This document shows positions 8,515 to 15,405 of a stretch of DNA of 64,000 nucleotides, piece after piece; the stretch's first letter is position 1, and the number at the start of each line of letters is the position of its first letter. Source of the stretch: a virus; IMG/VR virus record IMGVR_UViG_3300046002_004029, positions 1-64,000 of that record, one strand, 5' to 3'. The notes under the pieces were generated by a model. That model was not told the DNA's origin, made no database searches, and worked only from the letters and a program-made list of their open reading frames with translations. Both the position numbers and the translations under genes were made by a program.

Positions 8515-8787
8515 TTAACAGTTCCATTTATCAAGCGCTAACTTTTTTCTTGAAGGTTCACCGTTCGGTTTTGTCATAGGTCCAGGCATACCAGACATTC
8601 TAGCGCAGAAAGATTTACGTCTATTTGCATCTTTGCTACCCGCTTTTAATTCAGATGGTTTTTTAGTTACAGCTGTTTGTAATTTACTACCAGGATGTTC
8701 AGCTCTATAACTAGCAACGCCTTTTGCGTTTAACCCACCTTTTGGGTCTTTGCCTTCTTTACGTGTCCATGCTGCTGTTTTTGCCAT
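8515..8787 (-). CDS. Conserved phage protein with RRKSFCARM motif (90 aa)
   Basis: A 90-residue basic protein carrying the motifs EGKDPKGGLNAKG (about 11-23) and RRKSFCARMSGM (about 57-68). This pair is a recognisable signature of a small phage and cyanophage protein family of unknown function, for which I recall a DUF6321 designation but could not check it. Two cysteines, C61 and the C-terminal C90, are present. It is packed within the tail-appendage gene chain. Confidence 0.7.
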   Translation of the reverse strand: MAKTAAWTRKEGKDPKGGLNAKGVASYRAEHPGSKLQTAVTKKPSELKAGSKDANRRKSFCARMSGMPGPMTKPNGEPSRKKLALDKWNC

Positions 8788-8799
8788 TATAATTTCATA

Positions 8800-9294
8800 T
8801 TAATTATATACTCTTATTTTTCTATTTAAAGCAGACTCTCTCATTTTTGCTTTTCTTTCTTCACTATGAGGTTGTGTTTTTACCCCTTTTTTAGCTAAAC
8901 TCATTTTATCTTTGGTCTCTTTGCTATGTCCTTTTCTTTTTACTCCTTTATTAGTTTTTGGAATTCCTTTAGAGGATAAACTTCTTTTCATATTTGATTC
9001 AGGAGTCATTACTATATTTTTGTTCCCCTCTCCTCCATCAGTCATATTTACAAGAGTTCCTAACTTTAAATCTTTTCTCCCAAACCAACTTATTAAAAGT
9101 ATTTCTAATTCTATAGCATCTTCCCAGGATAAATCATTTTTTAATATTTGAACCTCATACCCATATTTCTCAATAATATTATGCCAGTATTTATTTCTAT
9201 TTTGTTTACTGTTAGGCCTTTTGTCATTACCTATACCAATATAGAAAACTTCACCACAAGGTTTTAAATGATAATATATACAATTATTATTCAT
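8800..9294 (-). CDS. GIY-YIG homing endonuclease with NUMOD3 repeats
   Basis: A 164-residue protein. The N-terminal GIY-YIG nuclease domain (IYYHLKPCGEVFYIGIGND, then a catalytic Glu in the EDAIELEILLISWFG region) is followed by three NUMOD3-like DNA-binding motifs in the C-terminal half (SLSSKGIPKTNKG, RKGHSKETKDKMS, PHSEERKAKMRES). This is the layout of Seg-type free-standing homing endonucleases. It sits between two structural genes, and its start overlaps the stop of the gene upstream by 1 nt, as expected for a mobile insertion into a late operon. Confidence 0.9.
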   Translation of the reverse strand: MNNNCIYYHLKPCGEVFYIGIGNDKRPNSKQNRNKYWHNIIEKYGYEVQILKNDLSWEDAIELEILLISWFGRKDLKLGTLVNMTDGGEGNKNIVMTPESNMKRSLSSKGIPKTNKGVKRKGHSKETKDKMSLAKKGVKTQPHSEERKAKMRESALNRKIRVYN

Positions 9295-9944
9295 TATGAA
9301 TATACTCTTATTTCTATTGGGGTGTTATAAAGTAATTCATTATTAGTGCCACCAGCACCATCAACAATAGACGTAATAAACTGATAAGTATTTGCATCAT
9401 TAGCGTAATGGTCAGTTGATACAACAGGTATACCTATATTATTATCTAAAATACCCATAGAAAAAGTAGTTTTATCTATTGTAAACAATGCACCAGAATT
9501 AATAGAATAAATTCCAAATCCATTATAAGTAAACCATATATTACCAATAGTGTTCTCTAGTACCGTTGCTACTGGAGCTCCTGTGTTGTATCCCAACATG
9601 CCTCCATCTCCCCAGCTATTAGGGGTTGTACCTGTAGCAACAAAATAAGTATCATTAATATTGTCTGGAGCACCCACGTTTGTCCAATCCCCAAAAGGAT
9701 CTCCAATATCAACAATTTTATAAGTTCTTCCAACAATAAGATCTCCGCTGTTTATTGTAGTAGGATCATCTCCACCACCCTGTGTTAATAAAGCAGTATA
9801 CACTTTATATGGTCTAATTGTATTGGATACGTCGTTCATTGTGTACCATTCACTTGCTGCTTTTAACGCTGCGCTACCTGAATATCCTGTGTTAGCATTC
9901 TTACTAACCATAAATACTTTTTCTTCTCCTGGAATTATTGCCAT
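9294..9944 (-). CDS. Tail-appendage-type structural protein (216 aa)
   Basis: A 216-residue, acidic protein rich in Thr, Gly, Asn and aromatic residues, with alternating hydrophobic patterns typical of beta-structured phage adhesins. It begins MAIIPGEEKVFMVSKNANTG and contains GDLIVGRTYKIVDIG and GTTPNSWGDGG. It is next to fibre genes and in the same operon, so a minor tail or host-recognition role is inferred. No enzymatic motif was seen. Confidence 0.6.
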   Translation of the reverse strand: MAIIPGEEKVFMVSKNANTGYSGSAALKAASEWYTMNDVSNTIRPYKVYTALLTQGGGDDPTTINSGDLIVGRTYKIVDIGDPFGDWTNVGAPDNINDTYFVATGTTPNSWGDGGMLGYNTGAPVATVLENTIGNIWFTYNGFGIYSINSGALFTIDKTTFSMGILDNNIGIPVVSTDHYANDANTYQFITSIVDGAGGTNNELLYNTPIEIRVYS

Positions 9945-10198
9945 TATTTTTTAGATTTAGTTATTTTATATTTTTTACCACTTTCGCTTTTGGTACCATT
10001 ACCATCGTTGCCTCTGTTCTGCTTAGGGGATTCCCATCTACCATCTTCGTGGTCCCAATCCTTACCTTTACCTTTTGGATCAGCACGATGCCTTCTTTGG
10101 TCGTCTGCTTTCTTTGCTCTTCTATCCGGGGTTTTAGCATAAGCTAAATCTCTCGCTGCTTTATCCTTCGCTGCTTTAGGCGATAATTTCTGTGCCAT
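9944..10198 (-). CDS. Small very basic phage protein (84 aa)
   Basis: An 84-residue protein with about a third Lys plus Arg, containing RRAKKADDQRRHRADPKGKG and DWDHEDGRWESPKQNRGN. Similar small proteins with a KKADNQRR and NRGNDGxGT core occur in other phages, function unknown. It is the first gene of the leftward operon, so its upstream region (10199-10300) should hold the promoter of the whole module. Confidence 0.6.
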   Translation of the reverse strand: MAQKLSPKAAKDKAARDLAYAKTPDRRAKKADDQRRHRADPKGKGKDWDHEDGRWESPKQNRGNDGNGTKSESGKKYKITKSKK

Positions 10199-10253
10199 AC
10201 AATAAGTTTTAATATACTTAATATACTTACGTGCAAAATAAACATCTTACAAC

Positions 10254-10297
10254 GTGACGTTAGCCTACTATTTTTATATATAACTACCTAATGTCAC
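10254..10297. promoter_or_regulatory. GTGAC-type inverted repeat 1
   Basis: The left arm GTGACGTTAG and right arm CTAATGTCAC are complementary except for one position that could form a G-U pair in RNA. A 24-nt AT-rich spacer separates them. It lies upstream of the leftward operon and is one of four related inverted repeats (others at 12477, 12643 and 25251). Operator or RNA hairpin function is inferred. Confidence 0.6.
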
Positions 10298-10370
10298 TCT
10301 TCTACCTTGTGTGTTTACTCTAATAAGATGTAAAAAAATACTGTAAAAATTTTTTTTGTAAAAAAAATAT

Positions 10371-10414
10371 TGTCAGATATATATATGTAATGTGTCAGAT
10401 ATATATATGTAATG
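10371..10414. repeat. Perfect 22-bp tandem direct repeat (2 copies)
   Basis: Two head-to-tail copies of a 22-bp unit beginning TGTCAGATATATATATG occupy 10371-10392 and 10393-10414, after an A/T homopolymer-rich stretch. This is a possible DNA-unwinding or protein-binding site next to the GC-rich block. Confidence 0.85.
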
Positions 10415-10417
10415 TGT

Positions 10418-10798
10418 TACACCCCTATTTCTAAGCTGCCAGCCCTAAAGGGAAACACGTTTCGTTGACCCCACGGGGGTTCCAAGTTCCAGTTTGTACC
10501 AAACGTTTCAGCTTTCGTGTCCCGAACCCTGGGATATTCCTGAGTTTCTGTCTGATGTTCTGTCTTCCCCATCCCCGCACTGGTCCTGCTCCGTGTCTGT
10601 ATCCTGCTCTGGTCCTGTGCCCTGCTCTGTGCCCCGCCTGTGATTGGATCCAACGCGCGTGCCACGTCCGTGATTGTGTCCTTACGATGCGTACGATATG
10701 TTATATGATCCAGTGCATTACGATACGATACAGCTGGCATGTGAGCTGATCCTCGCGTTGTGCATGATATGATACGTGAGCGTTAGCGAACGCAATGT
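10418..10798. other. GC-rich palindrome-rich intergenic region, possible origin
   Basis: About 380 bp with composition unlike the rest of the window. The left part holds short near-perfect palindromes in succession (CCCTAAAGGG, GAAACACGTTTC, CCCCACGGGG). The middle is a pyrimidine-biased tract with recurring CTGCTCTG and CTGTGCCC words (about 10555-10645). The right part has iteron-like repeats of ACGATAC/ACGATATG (about 10681-10765) and ends with a GCGTT/AACGC hairpin (10780-10793). It separates the divergent left and right gene arms. Two weak open frames cross it but look like chance. A replication origin or a structured RNA is the best guess, not proven. Confidence 0.45.
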
Positions 10799-10813
10799 GT
10801 GTATAGCATTTCC

Positions 10814-10847
10814 CTACAGTCTAGATACGATAGGATATTGATAATAT
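10814..10847 (+). promoter_or_regulatory. Early promoter element P1
   Basis: Matches the window-wide element (TTACARTCTRRAYACG, 9 nt, TGATAATAT) with C at the first position. The first rightward gene starts 23 nt later. Confidence 0.75.
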
Positions 10848-10870
10848 ATATGAATCTAAATAATAACATC

Positions 10871-11110
10871 ATGACAAGATTAAATGATCTGAATCCGCAG
10901 ACAAGACTAGACCTAATTGAAGAATCAAGATGGCAGTTCGGACAAGAGCACGTTGCTGAATGTATTGCAGACAACGCTGAGATAAACGGTATGTGCGACT
11001 GGAGTAAGACTAGGCAAGGAGCAGCTTACTGGGCATGGATAGACGCTGGTAGTCCAGATGATTCGATCATCCCTTTTAACAATCGAGTGTTCGATCCGCT
11101 AAGCAACTAA
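10871..11110 (+). CDS. Small hypothetical early protein (79 aa)
   Basis: A 79-residue acidic protein starting MTRLNDLNPQTR, with three Trp in a central WDxxxxGAAYWAWID-like region. I chose the start at 10871 because ATGs further upstream lie inside or just after the promoter element, in the transcription-start zone. It is the first gene of the rightward early region and is followed by a hairpin terminator. No family recognised. Position suggests an early host-takeover protein. Confidence 0.65.
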   Translation: MTRLNDLNPQTRLDLIEESRWQFGQEHVAECIADNAEINGMCDWSKTRQGAAYWAWIDAGSPDDSIIPFNNRVFDPLSN

Positions 11111-11123
11111 CATAAGGATATAG

Positions 11124-11148
11124 GTCCCGGTAAACGGGATCTTTTATT
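11124..11148 (+). terminator. Intrinsic terminator after first early gene
   Basis: A stem TCCCG/CGGGA with loop GTAAA is followed by TCTTTTATT. It lies 14 nt after the stop codon of the first early gene. Confidence 0.65.
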
Positions 11149-11190
11149 GCCCTCTCCCGGGTAATTGGCAGAGCGAAGCATGCGAGCTAG

Positions 11191-11212
11191 CGAGCATCGC
11201 TCGTGTATAGCA
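11191..11212. other. Hairpin plus reversed TGCTATACAC copy before P2
   Basis: CGAGC-ATC-GCTCG forms a short GC hairpin (11191-11203), immediately followed by the minus-strand 10-mer copy at 11203-11212 and, 1 nt later, by promoter P2. A similar hairpin then 10-mer then promoter order is seen at 10780-10847. Confidence 0.6.
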
Positions 11213-11213
11213 C

Positions 11214-11247
11214 TTACAGTCTGAGTACGGAGAGTATTTGATAATAT
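11214..11247 (+). promoter_or_regulatory. Early promoter element P2
   Basis: A full match to the early element with 9-nt spacer. No gene follows before the next promoter 48 nt downstream, so P2 and P3 form a tandem pair. Confidence 0.75.
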
Positions 11248-11294
11248 ATATGAATCAAATAAGTAGTAACAATTTTAAATTAAAATAGAAGTTC

Positions 11295-11328
11295 TTACAA
11301 TCTTAACACGAAGAGTATTTGATAATAT
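11295..11328 (+). promoter_or_regulatory. Early promoter element P3
   Basis: TTACAATCTTAACACG, 9 nt, TGATAATAT. It is followed by a longer A-rich leader (44 nt) before the 123-aa gene. Confidence 0.75.
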
Positions 11329-11372
11329 AAATGTAAGTAAGTAACAAACAAATAACAATAAATAAACAAATT

Positions 11373-11744
11373 ATGAAAAATCAAGTAGAAATTGAAGTAG
11401 TAGAAGTAGAAGTAGTTTTAACTAATAAAGAATTGTTGGCTAATGCGATCGCGAAATTGAGTCCAGAGGACTTGGCATTGATCTATCCACCTATTGAAAG
11501 AGCGAACTTTGTAGTAAGAAAAAGTTGGTTTGGTAGAAATCAAATCATTAGTTTTGTTAACAACAAGAATCAAAGAGTTACCTATAATCACGATGAGGTA
11601 CTTAAGATAATGTTACCTAAATTATCAATAATGCCTTGTTGGATTAAAAGAGAATATTGGTCTCAATCAACTGACTTACCAAGTAATGTTAGAAATACTA
11701 GTGCAATCTTGAGTATTGAACTTCTAGAGCCTACTGAAAAGTAG
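11373..11744 (+). CDS. Hypothetical early protein with acidic N-terminus (123 aa)
   Basis: A 123-residue soluble protein. The first 20 residues are a Val/Glu repeat (EVEVVEVEVV-like), then NKELLANAIAKLSPEDLALIYPPIE and a mixed alpha/beta body. It has its own tandem promoters P2 and P3. No known domain recognised. Codon use and the A-rich leader support it as real. Confidence 0.65.
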   Translation: MKNQVEIEVVEVEVVLTNKELLANAIAKLSPEDLALIYPPIERANFVVRKSWFGRNQIISFVNNKNQRVTYNHDEVLKIMLPKLSIMPCWIKREYWSQSTDLPSNVRNTSAILSIELLEPTEK

Positions 11745-11778
11745 GTTTTAGGTTTCCTAACGGAAAATGCTATACACT

Positions 11779-11812
11779 TTACAGTCTGGGTACGACCCAA
11801 TAACGATAATAA
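11779..11812 (+). promoter_or_regulatory. Early promoter element P4
   Basis: TTACAGTCTGGGTACG, 9 nt, CGATAATAA. It begins 1 nt after a plus-strand TGCTATACAC copy. The next gene starts 23 nt later. Confidence 0.65.
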
Positions 11813-11835
11813 TAATGAATCTAAAAACAAACAAT

Positions 11836-12060
11836 ATGAGTCTAGTTAAAAACACTGCAACGAATGCGGCTGAATTGTACAAATTACTATCCAAAGCGGA
11901 TGCTATACAACATCCAAGCTTCTGGCCCAACCCAGGACTAAACAGAATGGATCTATTATTGAATCCTGCCGCAACAGATGCGGTCGTATATGAACGCGAT
12001 GGAAGCGATTACACGATCTCTATCAAGAGTATTACTAACATTGTAACATACGAGAACTAA
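11836..12060 (+). CDS. Small hypothetical early protein (74 aa)
   Basis: A 74-residue protein from MSLVKNTATNAAELYKLL. A longer reading from 11767 would pass through promoter P4 and was rejected. It contains HPSFWPNPGLNRMDLLL and a beta-rich end (DYTISIKSITNIVTY). The stop overlaps the next start by 1 nt (TAATG). Function unknown. Confidence 0.65.
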   Translation: MSLVKNTATNAAELYKLLSKADAIQHPSFWPNPGLNRMDLLLNPAATDAVVYERDGSDYTISIKSITNIVTYEN

Positions 12061-12236
12061 TGAAAGAACTAATCAAATATGCAGCCCAGATGGCCTCAAA
12101 ATATCCATCTAAATTGAATGAAATAAATGATCTGTTACAATTATGTAAGGATGAAATTGACCAAGGAGGATCTGAATCCCACGAGATAGAATTATGTGCT
12201 GAAGATATTAAACAAACCTGTGAAGATGATGAATAA
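12060..12236 (+). CDS. Small acidic hypothetical protein (58 aa)
   Basis: A 58-residue acidic, probably helical protein starting MKELIKYAAQMASKYPSK, with two Cys and an acidic CEDDE end. It starts on the last base of the previous stop (TAATG) and overlaps the next gene, so it fits the dense early operon. No family recognised. Confidence 0.6.
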   Translation: MKELIKYAAQMASKYPSKLNEINDLLQLCKDEIDQGGSESHEIELCAEDIKQTCEDDE

Positions 12237-12471
12237 AGTAGCTTATTTTGCGAGCGGTATCATTATGGGTGCATTAATGATCGGTATTGGAACAAGTGTT
12301 AAACAACAACAACCAAAACCACATCCAAGACACGAGATTGTGTTCTTATGGAATGATGATGATGAATCCATACCTAAAGACGGGACCATGATTATGATCC
12401 AAGAGACTGTAGGAGATACAATCTGGATTGGTCCAAATGATGATGAGGAAACTTATGATTATACTAATTAA
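12226..12471 (+). CDS. Small membrane-anchored protein (81 aa)
   Basis: The first codons are ATGATG inside the end of the previous gene. I place the start at 12226 rather than 12196. A single N-terminal transmembrane helix (VAYFASGIIMGALMIGIGTSV) is followed by an acidic tail with WNDDDE and DDEETYDY. The early timing and single-pass topology suggest an inner-membrane effector, for example superinfection exclusion, but this is inference only. Confidence 0.6.
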   Translation: MMNKVAYFASGIIMGALMIGIGTSVKQQQPKPHPRHEIVFLWNDDDESIPKDGTMIMIQETVGDTIWIGPNDDEETYDYTN

Positions 12472-12476
12472 AAATA

Positions 12477-12519
12477 GTGACATTAGCCTGTTATTTGTAG
12501 TTTAATAGGCTTTTGTCAC
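12477..12519. promoter_or_regulatory. GTGAC-type inverted repeat 2
   Basis: GTGACATTAGCCT pairs with AGGCTTTTGTCAC around an internal TTA/TTT mismatch. It lies just after the membrane-protein gene, so it may act as a hairpin or an operator. Confidence 0.65.
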
Positions 12520-12698
12520 ACTTTTAGCGAATAGCTTAAATGCTATACACCGGCCTGACTTTGTAATATAGTCGGAAGAGTAGACTCCGTCCAACTTTAT
12601 ATTTAAAGATGCTATACACCGCAGGTGATTAGATCAATTATAGTGACATTAGCCTACTACTTTATTACCTTAATACCCTATTGTCACATTATTCACTT
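12520..12698. other. Intergenic region with two 10-mers and inverted repeat 3
   Basis: No convincing gene. It holds two TGCTATACAC copies only 69 bp apart (12541 and 12610) and the third GTGAC-type repeat at 12643-12687 (GTGACA arms, about 33-nt spacer with TTAGCC and an imperfect partner). It leads directly into promoter P5. Confidence 0.6.
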
Positions 12699-12732
12699 TT
12701 ACAGTCTGAATACGGATCAATATTGATAATAT
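12699..12732 (+). promoter_or_regulatory. Early promoter element P5
   Basis: TTACAGTCTGAATACG, 9 nt, TGATAATAT. The next start codon is 26 nt downstream. Confidence 0.8.
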
Positions 12733-12758
12733 ATATGAATCTAAAAATAATAAAGAAT

Positions 12759-13034
12759 ATGGATACTATAATAGAAAGTAGAGAAATTATAAGATGCTCC
12801 GCAGATGACCGATATATATTGGTAGTCAAAGCACAAGGACTTATAATTGGATTAAATTTTATGCAAGGATGTGAAATAGGAGAATTAGATTATTTTAGAA
12901 AAGAGTATGCAAGCATCGACTATGAATTAACTAATTTCTACAATGCTATACACCAGTCTTTAAGCGGATCTACGGAGATCGACCGTATTAATCAGGCAAT
13001 GTGGGGATATGTTAACTTCTCTAATCCTTGTTAA
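12759..13034 (+). CDS. Hypothetical early protein (91 aa)
   Basis: A 91-residue soluble protein starting MDTIIESREIIRCSADD. The start was chosen 26 nt after promoter P5, since the longer reading begins inside the promoter. It carries a TGCTATACAC copy in the Ala-Ile-His frame. Single-gene transcription unit with about 130 bp to the next gene. Function unknown. Confidence 0.6.
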   Translation: MDTIIESREIIRCSADDRYILVVKAQGLIIGLNFMQGCEIGELDYFRKEYASIDYELTNFYNAIHQSLSGSTEIDRINQAMWGYVNFSNPC

Positions 13035-13104
13035 TTCGTAAGGTACTGAGAGACACTACATTATACCTCTCTTACTTTTAATACTAATAAACAGTTAATA
13101 ACCC

Positions 13105-13138
13105 TTACAATCTGAATACGATAGCGAATTGATAATAT
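13105..13138 (+). promoter_or_regulatory. Early promoter element P6
   Basis: TTACAATCTGAATACG, 9 nt, TGATAATAT. It drives the run of small genes from 13165. Confidence 0.8.
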
Positions 13139-13164
13139 ATGTGTAACAAATTAAAACTAACATT

Positions 13165-13263
13165 ATGAGTGAGATTGAATTAATGGAATTGATTGCGGAA
13201 GAGACAGTTTATATACGTGAATGGCGTGATTCTCTTACTATTGAACAAATAAATAGTATATAA
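13165..13263 (+). CDS. Very small early protein (32 aa)
   Basis: A 32-residue acidic peptide (MSEIELMELIAEETVYIREW then DSLTIEQINSI). It starts 26 nt after promoter P6 and its stop overlaps the next start (TAATG). The spacing matches the other promoter-start pairs, which supports it although it is tiny. Confidence 0.5.
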   Translation: MSEIELMELIAEETVYIREWRDSLTIEQINSI

Positions 13264-13445
13264 TGAGTATGCATGGTACTACCTCTGATGACCTAGATAT
13301 TTTGACTCGTGAAGAGTTGATCGAGTGGTTATGTTGGAATGATAGAAATGGTTGTTACCGTGACGATGAAGCTACAGCCGAATTCGGGGAAATATTACCC
13401 TATGAGGAAGCATATTGGATAGCGAAAAGACAAATTAACCAGTAA
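13263..13445 (+). CDS. Small acidic hypothetical protein (60 aa)
   Basis: A 60-residue acidic protein starting MSMHGTTSDDLDIL, with a TREELIEWLCWNDRNG segment and a YEEAYWIAKRQ end. Likely helical. Overlaps the previous stop by 1 nt and precedes the next gene by 11 nt. No family recognised. Confidence 0.6.
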   Translation: MSMHGTTSDDLDILTREELIEWLCWNDRNGCYRDDEATAEFGEILPYEEAYWIAKRQINQ

Positions 13446-13456
13446 AATACAATAAA

Positions 13457-13672
13457 ATGAGTGAAAAAAGTAGTATAATTTATCGTGGTTTCGAATTTGA
13501 TTTCGAATTTAACTACACACCGGGTAGACCACAAACTTGGGAAGATCCAGAAGAATATGAAGAATGGGAGATATATAATATCACCTTAAATGGAGTTGAT
13601 GCAGATGACCTGTTAGACCCTATGTTGCAGGATTTTGAAATTGAAGTAATTAATAACCTTAAAGATAATTAA
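13457..13672 (+). CDS. Small very acidic hypothetical protein (71 aa)
   Basis: A 71-residue protein rich in Glu, Asp, Phe and Tyr, beginning MSEKSSIIYRGFEFDFEF and containing WEDPEEYEEWEIYNI. The charge and early position recall phage DNA-mimic or inhibitor proteins, but no family match is claimed. It is followed after 1 nt by the next gene. Confidence 0.6.
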   Translation: MSEKSSIIYRGFEFDFEFNYTPGRPQTWEDPEEYEEWEIYNITLNGVDADDLLDPMLQDFEIEVINNLKDN

Positions 13673-13673
13673 A

Positions 13674-13883
13674 ATGACAAATAAAGAATGGTATTTAAGT
13701 CTATCTAATGACTTACAAGATAAAGTGGCACATAATTGTAACTCACTTAATGAGTACTATAGATTCGCCCAATGGTATGATGATAAAAAGGGCGCCTCTA
13801 TATGCGGAGCGTTTTGTTGGGATGATTCTATTGAAGGTAATGAATTTTGGTATGGTGTTTATAAAACAATGGAGAACTTATGA
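13674..13883 (+). CDS. Small hypothetical protein (69 aa)
   Basis: A 69-residue protein starting MTNKEWYLSLSNDLQDKV, with NSLNEYYRFAQWYDDKKG and FCWDDSIEGNEFW, rich in aromatic residues. Its stop (TGA) overlaps the next start (ATGA). An overlapping 61-aa frame from 13708 is a shadow. Function unknown. Confidence 0.6.
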   Translation: MTNKEWYLSLSNDLQDKVAHNCNSLNEYYRFAQWYDDKKGASICGAFCWDDSIEGNEFWYGVYKTMENL

Positions 13884-13978
13884 GAAATTATAGTAAAGCA
13901 TTTAAAATTCTTTTGGCAAGAATTATGTATGAATTGAGAGAAGCCGGGAGATCAGCGGCGTATGCTATACACAGGTAA
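13880..13978 (+). CDS. Very small basic protein (32 aa)
   Basis: A 32-residue basic peptide (MRNYSKAFKILLARIMYELR, then EAGRSAAYAIHR) that starts with an ATGA overlap and ends on a TGCTATACAC copy read as Ala-Ile-His. The coupled start supports translation. No function can be proposed. Confidence 0.45.
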   Translation: MRNYSKAFKILLARIMYELREAGRSAAYAIHR

Positions 13979-13981
13979 GAC

Positions 13982-14161
13982 ATGGAAACTTTTAAAAAAG
14001 AATTCGAAACAAAAGGCGGTAGCGGTTATTTATTAATCACTAAACGAGATGAAACAGGTAGAAACGATACTTATGACATTATAGTTGAAGAAGTATATAC
14101 ATTCCATAATGAGGATGAGGTTATACGTCAAGTAGAAAGTGATATATATAAATATTTATAA
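13982..14161 (+). CDS. Small hypothetical protein (59 aa)
   Basis: A 59-residue mixed-charge protein starting METFKKEFETKGGSGYLL and ending VIRQVESDIYKYL. The pattern suggests a small alpha/beta domain. It sits 3 nt after the previous gene and 7 nt before the next. Not recognised. Confidence 0.55.
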   Translation: METFKKEFETKGGSGYLLITKRDETGRNDTYDIIVEEVYTFHNEDEVIRQVESDIYKYL

Positions 14162-14168
14162 AGAAATT

Positions 14169-14342
14169 ATGGCAAAATTTACAGTAAAAATAACAGAAAC
14201 TTTGGTTAAAGAAATAGCAGTAATCGCTAGCAATCCAGATATGGCAGTTGGAATAGTGGCGCGAATGTATCGCGATGAAGACGTGGTATTAGATTATGCA
14301 GATTTTGACGAAGTGAACTTTGAAATAATTATAACAGAGTAA
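14169..14342 (+). CDS. Small hypothetical protein (57 aa)
   Basis: A 57-residue protein starting MAKFTVKITETLVKEIAV and ending DEVNFEIIITE, a beta-alpha-beta pattern. I chose this ATG over one at 14139, which would read through the end of the previous gene. The context AAATT-ATG is typical of the other early genes. Confidence 0.6.
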   Translation: MAKFTVKITETLVKEIAVIASNPDMAVGIVARMYRDEDVVLDYADFDEVNFEIIITE

Positions 14343-14343
14343 T

Positions 14344-14628
14344 ATGAAACTAATAGAAGTAAGTAAGCAAGGGAATTTATATTTCCAAATGAGTGATGGT
14401 CGATTTGGTATTATATACCCGAAGAGTGGTTATGTTAGAGTAAGCGGTAAAGGTGCAACAAGAAGTAATATGCACTTCCCATTTAGACTATGGCAGATCA
14501 ATAAGGTGGCTAAAGAGGATTATAGAACTAAAGCGGGAGTATCTAGAGTATTGATACCATCCGTAAAAGAACAGTTTGAAACGTTGTTAAAGTTTGACAA
14601 CAGAAATTGTGGTGGCCTTACAATCTAA
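14344..14628 (+). CDS. Hypothetical early protein (94 aa)
   Basis: A 94-residue basic protein: MKLIEVSKQGNLYFQMSDGR, GIIYPKSGYVRVSGKG, then KVAKEDYRTKAGVSRVLIPS. Its last four codons run into promoter P7, so the end of this gene doubles as the promoter upstream box. Similar length and position to other unknown early genes. No family recognised. Confidence 0.6.
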   Translation: MKLIEVSKQGNLYFQMSDGRFGIIYPKSGYVRVSGKGATRSNMHFPFRLWQINKVAKEDYRTKAGVSRVLIPSVKEQFETLLKFDNRNCGGLTI

Positions 14629-14651
14629 ACACGATTAAGTATTGATAATAT
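14618..14651 (+). promoter_or_regulatory. Early promoter element P7
   Basis: TTACAATCTAAACACG, 9 nt, TGATAATAT. The upstream box overlaps the 3' end of the previous gene. The next start is 24 nt downstream. Confidence 0.8.
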
Positions 14652-14675
14652 ATATGAATCTAAAATAAACAAACT

Positions 14676-14858
14676 ATGAAAAAATCAATTAAATTCTTAA
14701 AGAATAACTTTATTAAACTTGATGGAGTGCTATACACACCCTACTTATTGAGTGATCTACCAACAACTTTTGGTTTCAATTTTAATAAAGAAAAAGATCA
14801 AGACGGATATGGCGAATGGTTTAATTTCAAAGGTTTAACCTATATAATCAAGAAATAA
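14676..14858 (+). CDS. Small hypothetical protein (60 aa)
   Basis: A 60-residue basic protein starting MKKSIKFLKNNFIKLDGV and ending FNFKGLTYIIKK. It carries a TGCTATACAC copy read as Val-Leu-Tyr-Thr. First gene behind promoter P7 and followed after 1 nt by the next gene. Function unknown. Confidence 0.6.
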   Translation: MKKSIKFLKNNFIKLDGVLYTPYLLSDLPTTFGFNFNKEKDQDGYGEWFNFKGLTYIIKK

Positions 14859-14859
14859 T

Positions 14860-15108
14860 ATGATAGAGATAGCGAACAATATGAAAGAAGCGTGCCAATA
14901 TCTAGAGGAAAAGAAGGCTCGTAATCGCGCTAATAGAATTTCTGTGGTAAATACAGATGGTCTGTGTGCAGAGTTTAATAGTGATGATTATAAACAAATC
15001 AAGACAAAAATGAAGTCGTCATATGGCGCAAAAGCAAGTGTATTTAGTAAAACAAAGTTGTGGAATCACTACAACTTAACATTAACAGAAATTAAAGAAA
15101 AATATTAA
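14860..15108 (+). CDS. Hypothetical early protein (82 aa)
   Basis: An 82-residue protein with a helical, basic N-terminal part (MKEACQYLEEKKARNRANRIS) and a C-terminal part ending NLTLTEIKEKY. It sits in the P7 operon with 1-nt spacing on both sides. I recognise no family. Confidence 0.6.
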   Translation: MIEIANNMKEACQYLEEKKARNRANRISVVNTDGLCAEFNSDDYKQIKTKMKSSYGAKASVFSKTKLWNHYNLTLTEIKEKY

Positions 15109-15109
15109 A

Positions 15110-15397
15110 ATGAAAGAAATTGTAACAAAATTTAGTGAAAAAGTATTGGTTGAAAACATTGATAACAGCAGTATCGTAGGCATTCAATGGGGAAGTAGTA
15201 ACAAATCCCTTGTAATTGAGGCAAGAGACGGAGGCTTTACAGGCTTAGGTAATTGTAGCAGTAGATTATCACTTAGCAGTTGTTGGGTTGCTGATACTCA
15301 GAAGGAATATGTAGAAAGATCTTTAGGTCAGAGAATGGAAGTCAAAGCTTTTGAGTTTGAAACAGTAACTGCCGCGCTTAAATGGTTTAGTAAATAA
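15110..15397 (+). CDS. Hypothetical early protein (95 aa)
   Basis: A 95-residue protein, beta-rich in the first half (KFSEKVLVENIDNSSIVGIQWG, SNKSLVIEARDGG), with a Ser/Cys-containing centre and a C-terminal helix (FETVTAALKWFSK). No catalytic motif seen. P7 operon. Confidence 0.6.
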   Translation: MKEIVTKFSEKVLVENIDNSSIVGIQWGSSNKSLVIEARDGGFTGLGNCSSRLSLSSCWVADTQKEYVERSLGQRMEVKAFEFETVTAALKWFSK

Positions 15398-15405
15398 CAG
15401 AAATT

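Noticed and set aside
10417-10749. Two overlapping open frames (107 aa minus, 94 aa plus) in the GC-rich block
   Set aside because: They overlap on opposite strands, have no A-rich start context like other genes, show low-complexity translation, and cross palindromes and iteron-like repeats. Chance frames in GC-rich DNA are more likely.
10799-10870. ATG codons inside the promoter zone (TATATATGAATC) as gene starts
   Set aside because: The same ATG is followed directly by a stop in other promoter copies (ATGTAA), so it belongs to the transcription-start region rather than to coding sequence.
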